This document shows positions 61,573 through 64,000 of a DNA stretch of 64,000 bases, one piece after another. Position 1 is the first letter of the stretch. The number at the start of each line of letters is the position of its first letter. The notes under the pieces are model-generated. The model saw nothing but the letters and a program-made list of their open reading frames with translations. It ran no database searches and had not been told where the DNA came from. Source of the DNA: Propionispira arboris (lineage in GTDB: Bacteria; Bacillota; Negativicutes; Selenomonadales; Selenomonadaceae); assembly GCF_900109225.1 (NCBI RefSeq), contig NZ_FNZK01000016.1, forward strand, positions 1 to 64,000. The letters run 5' to 3'. Both the position numbers and the translations under genes were made by a program.

Positions 61573-61923
61573 ATGAAATACGAAGCTAGTATTACCTCAA
61601 TTGGTAACCTCGCAAGAAATTTTTTAGAAAGCAATAAAAGTATCATTATCCTGGATGAAGGTATACGCCCAAATTTAGCTGAAATGGTCGTTGCACATAC
61701 AAAAGCCGAACTGAAAGAAGATATTGTCGCTGGTGATACTTTAGTTTGGGGCAAACACGCTTTCAGCATAACATCCGTTGGTGAAGATGCAAATAAGAAC
61801 CTCCGCGATGAAGGTCATTGCACCATCGTTTTCAATGGTGACAATAACATGCCAGGTCAAATTTCTGTTAAAGGCGATATGGAACCAAGACTGCATCGCG
61901 AAGATCTGATTCAAATTAAATAG
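61573..61923 (+). CDS. PTS glucitol/sorbitol-family EIIA, orphan
   Basis: 116 residues, like SrlB/GutB. ITSIGNLARNFLE (about 7-19), the region around the family's phospho-His AHTKAELKEDIVAGDTL (about 41-57), and the strongly conserved ITSVGEDANKNLRDEGHCTIVFNG (about 65-88) match the IIA-Gut family. No EIIB/EIIC or dehydrogenase gene is nearby. It may phosphorylate a distant permease or act as a regulatory PTS protein. AAGGAG lies 8 nt before ATG. Confidence 0.88.
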   Translation: MKYEASITSIGNLARNFLESNKSIIILDEGIRPNLAEMVVAHTKAELKEDIVAGDTLVWGKHAFSITSVGEDANKNLRDEGHCTIVFNGDNNMPGQISVKGDMEPRLHREDLIQIK

Positions 61924-61930
61924 CTATTGC

Positions 61931-61972
61931 AAAAGAGCATTCTGGAAATTTTCCCCGGGATGCTCTTTTTTT
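61931..61972. terminator. Terminator between EIIA and ung
   Basis: AAGAGCAT (61933-61940) with ATGCTCTT (61959-61966), extended by GG/CC pairs after a small bulge, followed by TTTTTT on the plus strand. Confidence 0.85.
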
Positions 61973-61985
61973 GTGAAAAAATCTT

Positions 61986-62660
61986 TTAAATATTTGGCAG
62001 CTGCCAATCAATAGCAGTTTGTCCTGTTTGTTCCAGAAACGCATTCGTTTTAGAAAATGGCCGACTGCCAAAAAAGCCTCGATGTGCCGAAAGCGGGCTG
62101 GGATGCGGTGCTTCCAAAATGAAATGATTTGGATTGGTAATCATTGCTTTTTTCTTGCGCGCTGGTGAACCCCACAAAATAAATACCAGTGGTTTTTCCC
62201 GCTCATTTAATAAAGAAATTATTTTGTCCGTAAAAGTTTCCCAGCCTGCATCATGATGTGAATTGGCCTGATGAGCCCGAACCGTAAGAACTGTATTCAA
62301 AAGAAGCACCCCCTGCTCAGCCCATGGCTGCAAGCAGCCATTATTGGGTAGTGAACAGTTTAAATCGGTTTTGAGTTCTTTAAATATATTCAGCAGCGAT
62401 GGCGGTGGTTCAACTCCTGGCTGCACGGAAAAGCTCAAGCCATGTGCCTGCCTGGGTCCATGATACGGGTCCTGTCCTAAAATCACTACTTTCGTTTTTT
62501 GATAACTCGTATAATGAAGCGCATTAAATATATCATACACTCCGGGATATATGCTCTGCGTTTTGTATTCATGAATAAGAAATTCACGTAATTTTAGATA
62601 ATATGGCAGCTTTAGTTCTTCCGATAAAAGCTCTGCCCAATCATTTTTAAAAATTTCCAT
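61986..62660 (-). CDS. ung: Uracil-DNA glycosylase (family 1)
   Basis: 224 residues. Catalytic water-activating loop GQDPYHG (about 62-68), uracil pocket FSV and [16 protein letters not shown] (about 119-134), and the Leu-intercalation loop [18 protein letters not shown] (about 186-203). Removes uracil from DNA arising by cytosine deamination. Monocistronic on the minus strand. Confidence 0.96.
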   Translation of the reverse strand: MEIFKNDWAELLSEELKLPYYLKLREFLIHEYKTQSIYPGVYDIFNALHYTSYQKTKVVILGQDPYHGPRQAHGLSFSVQPGVEPPPSLLNIFKELKTDLNCSLPNNGCLQPWAEQGVLLLNTVLTVRAHQANSHHDAGWETFTDKIISLLNEREKPLVFILWGSPARKKKAMITNPNHFILEAPHPSPLSAHRGFFGSRPFSKTNAFLEQTGQTAIDWQLPNI

Positions 62661-62754
62661 ATATGTCGCTCCTTATGTACACTATCCGATACTAAGTATA
62701 TTATACTAAAAAAATCGTACAATGCCAGCCAATCATAAAAAAAACAAAAAAATA

Positions 62755-62797
62755 AAATGTTGAAATACCTTTGCAGCTATTTCAACATTTATTTTTT
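62755..62797. terminator. Terminator of the oxoacid oxidoreductase operon
   Basis: Perfect 13-bp arms AAATGTTGAAATA (62755-62767) and complement (62778-62790), flanked by long T-runs on both strands; lies 118 bp after the gamma-subunit stop. Confidence 0.85.
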
Positions 62798-62914
62798 AAA
62801 GCATTGATTCTTATCTATAATATAAATACATTAAATAAATTACAGCTAGCCTGTCAAGCTGTCAGGAAGGGGATATAGAATATTTAATGCAACTTATATA
62901 GGATAAAATTACTC

Positions 62915-63439
62915 TTATTTTGTTACAGCATCGTAACCAACTTGGAGTGCCTGCATATTACGATCAATTGTAGCCGGCGGCACACGCTGGGCAACCGCTT
63001 TTTTTATTGTCTCAAAGTCTACCAATTCCGTAATTTTAACAAGCGCACCCAGTGCTACAATATTCGCAAATAAAGATTTCCCTATTTTATCCACTGCAAG
63101 TTTTGTTATCGGAATCGAAATAATATTAGGGAAGTTTGGTGGATTCGGTACCAGGTCTGTATCAATCACCAGAGTCCCTCCCACCGCTAAATCCTTAGAA
63201 TATTTATCAGCTGCAGCCTGCGTAAGTGCCAACACTAATTCCGGCACTAAAACTTTAGGATGATATATCGGCTGATCGGAAATAATAACTTCCGCTTTCG
63301 AAGCACCACCGCGTGCTTCCGGGCCATAAGACTGTGACTGCACTGCTTCTTTACCTTCACGCACTGCTGCCTCCGCTAAAATAATAGCCGCCGTAATAAC
63401 ACCCTGACCCCCTGAACCTGATAATCTTATTTGCGCCAT
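62915..63439 (-). CDS. 2-oxoacid:ferredoxin oxidoreductase, gamma subunit
   Basis: 174 residues, POR gamma family. GSGGQGVITAAIILAEAA (about 7-24), QSQSYGPEARGGASKAEVIISD (about 34-55) and the VxLGALV segment NIVALGALVKIT (about 124-135) are characteristic. Shares one base with the stop of the beta-subunit gene (TAATG). Part of a KorAB(C)D or VorDABC-type complex that oxidises a 2-oxoacid to its acyl-CoA with ferredoxin reduction; which oxoacid cannot be told from this part. Confidence 0.92.
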   Translation of the reverse strand: MAQIRLSGSGGQGVITAAIILAEAAVREGKEAVQSQSYGPEARGGASKAEVIISDQPIYHPKVLVPELVLALTQAAADKYSKDLAVGGTLVIDTDLVPNPPNFPNIISIPITKLAVDKIGKSLFANIVALGALVKITELVDFETIKKAVAQRVPPATIDRNMQALQVGYDAVTK

Positions 63440-64000
63440 TATTTTGCACCTCCTGCCACGTCAATAACTTCTTGATATGCTGTCGTATATTCAAGAAAAT
63501 CAGCTTGGTAGAATAAACCAATGGGGAATTTTCCTTCTCTTTTATCTTCTGGTAATTTATCCCAAGCTGCTTTCATGACCGCTGTATCTCGCATCCATTT
63601 CATCATATCCGGTGCATCCCCCATCTTGTTTTTACGGCCAAATGCAGTTGGACATTGAACAACAGCCTCAATAAAAGAAAATCCTTTGTTATCAAATCCA
63701 GCAGCGATCATATCAGAAAGATGTTTTACATGAAAAGCTGTACTGCGTGCTACATAGGTAGCACCAGCAGCTTCAGCAAGATGACAAGCATCAAATGGAC
63801 GGTCAACGGTTCCGTATGGAGCTGTCGTCGCTTTTTTATGAAGCGGGGTCATCGGCGAAGCCTGTCCACCCGTCATGCCATAAATGTGATTATTAAACAT
63901 GATAACCGTCAAATCAACATTACGTCGTGCACCATGGATAAAGTGATTACCACCGATAGCCGTGCAGTCGCCATCGCCAGTAATAACAACAACATTAAGT
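63439..64000 (-). CDS. 2-oxoacid:ferredoxin oxidoreductase, beta subunit (partial, 5' end outside window)
   Basis: Thiamine-diphosphate-binding subunit. The frame runs off the right edge; the visible part begins LNVVVITGDGDCTAIGGNHFIH, the TPP/Mg motif (GDGD...GGNHFIH), then RRNVDLTVIMFNNHIYGMTGGQASPMTP, which identifies the KorB/VorB type. An internal TTG at 63912 is not the true start because conserved sequence lies upstream. Operon with the gamma subunit downstream; alpha and ferredoxin subunits are expected to the right. Confidence 0.94.
   Translation of the reverse strand, partial: LNVVVITGDGDCTAIGGNHFIHGARRNVDLTVIMFNNHIYGMTGGQASPMTPLHKKATTAPYGTVDRPFDACHLAEAAGATYVARSTAFHVKHLSDMIAAGFDNKGFSFIEAVVQCPTAFGRKNKMGDAPDMMKWMRDTAVMKAAWDKLPEDKREGKFPIGLFYQADFLEYTTAYQEVIDVAGGAK

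Noticed and set aside
1-64000. CRISPR arrays, tRNA or rRNA genes, prophage or insertion-sequence genes
   Set aside because: No regularly spaced repeats, no tRNA cloverleaf or rRNA sequence recognised, no transposase, integrase or phage structural proteins among the translated frames.

Overview
The window is AT-rich chromosomal DNA from what looks like a diderm Firmicute of the class Negativicutes; I cannot name the genus. The evidence is a Firmicute-style gene set (strong AGGAGG ribosome sites, PTS systems, a LevR-type sigma-54 activator, BmrC/D-like ABC exporters, many intrinsic terminators) together with outer-membrane features that ordinary Firmicutes lack. These are an S-layer-homology porin (12971-14224) and a two-partner secretion locus (1-3790). 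There is no rRNA, tRNA, CRISPR array, transposase or phage gene in the window.

Layout. 1-3790 (minus): tpsB followed by a large tpsA adhesin gene that runs off the left edge and has no stop in the visible part. 4586-7409 (minus): a small P-loop kinase, then yjiH-yjiG plus an M20 amidohydrolase behind a leader that may be a structured RNA. 7711-9375 (plus): divergent padR, a flavoprotein and a small membrane protein. 10265-14224 (plus): DcuC-type carrier, AbgA-like amidohydrolase and SLH porin, facing an unusual regulator (14280-15590). 15898-16896: Gfo/Idh/MocA oxidoreductase. 17089-24923 (minus): a cellobiose-type PTS/GH4 operon with a cysteine desulfidase-like gene at its end. The LevR-type activator gene lies upstream, and a sigma-54 promoter and a paired-repeat enhancer are both visible. 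25448-33696: regulators, an editing deacylase, RDD protein, DapB-like protein, a small Cys protein, purine nucleoside phosphorylase and a heterodimeric ABC exporter with a divergent LysR gene. 34890-45563: papain-like peptidase, MFS exporter, D-2-hydroxyacid dehydrogenase, C_GCAxxG protein, pirin, secreted proteins, a second-type YidC, aldo-keto reductase and methylmalonate-semialdehyde dehydrogenase. 45761-48024: polar amino-acid ABC importer with an attenuator-like leader. 48126-48253: candidate free-standing ncRNA. 48471-54408: small stress and secreted proteins, polysaccharide deacetylase and a TrpXYZ-like ABC importer. 54784-61923: chemoreceptor, ClpX paralogue, pseudokinase-like protein, a 48-residue protein, membrane-anchored MutS-like ATPase and an orphan sorbitol-type EIIA. 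61986-64000 (minus): uracil-DNA glycosylase and a 2-oxoacid:ferredoxin oxidoreductase operon that runs off the right edge.

How it works together. The metabolism is anaerobic and nutrient scavenging: two separate amidohydrolase-plus-carrier modules, a beta-glucoside PTS, two ABC importers and ferredoxin-linked oxoacid oxidation. The most interesting items are the regulatory and RNA signals: the sigma-54/enhancer architecture, the yjiH leader, the rod-shaped ncRNA near 48.2 kb, the 20-bp inverted repeat before the DcuC gene and the attenuator before the amino-acid importer. Several proteins are also unusual: the 436-residue regulator, the kinase-like protein with HAK instead of HRD, the ClpX paralogue and the membrane MutS. 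All functions are read from sequence motifs by eye; no database search was possible.
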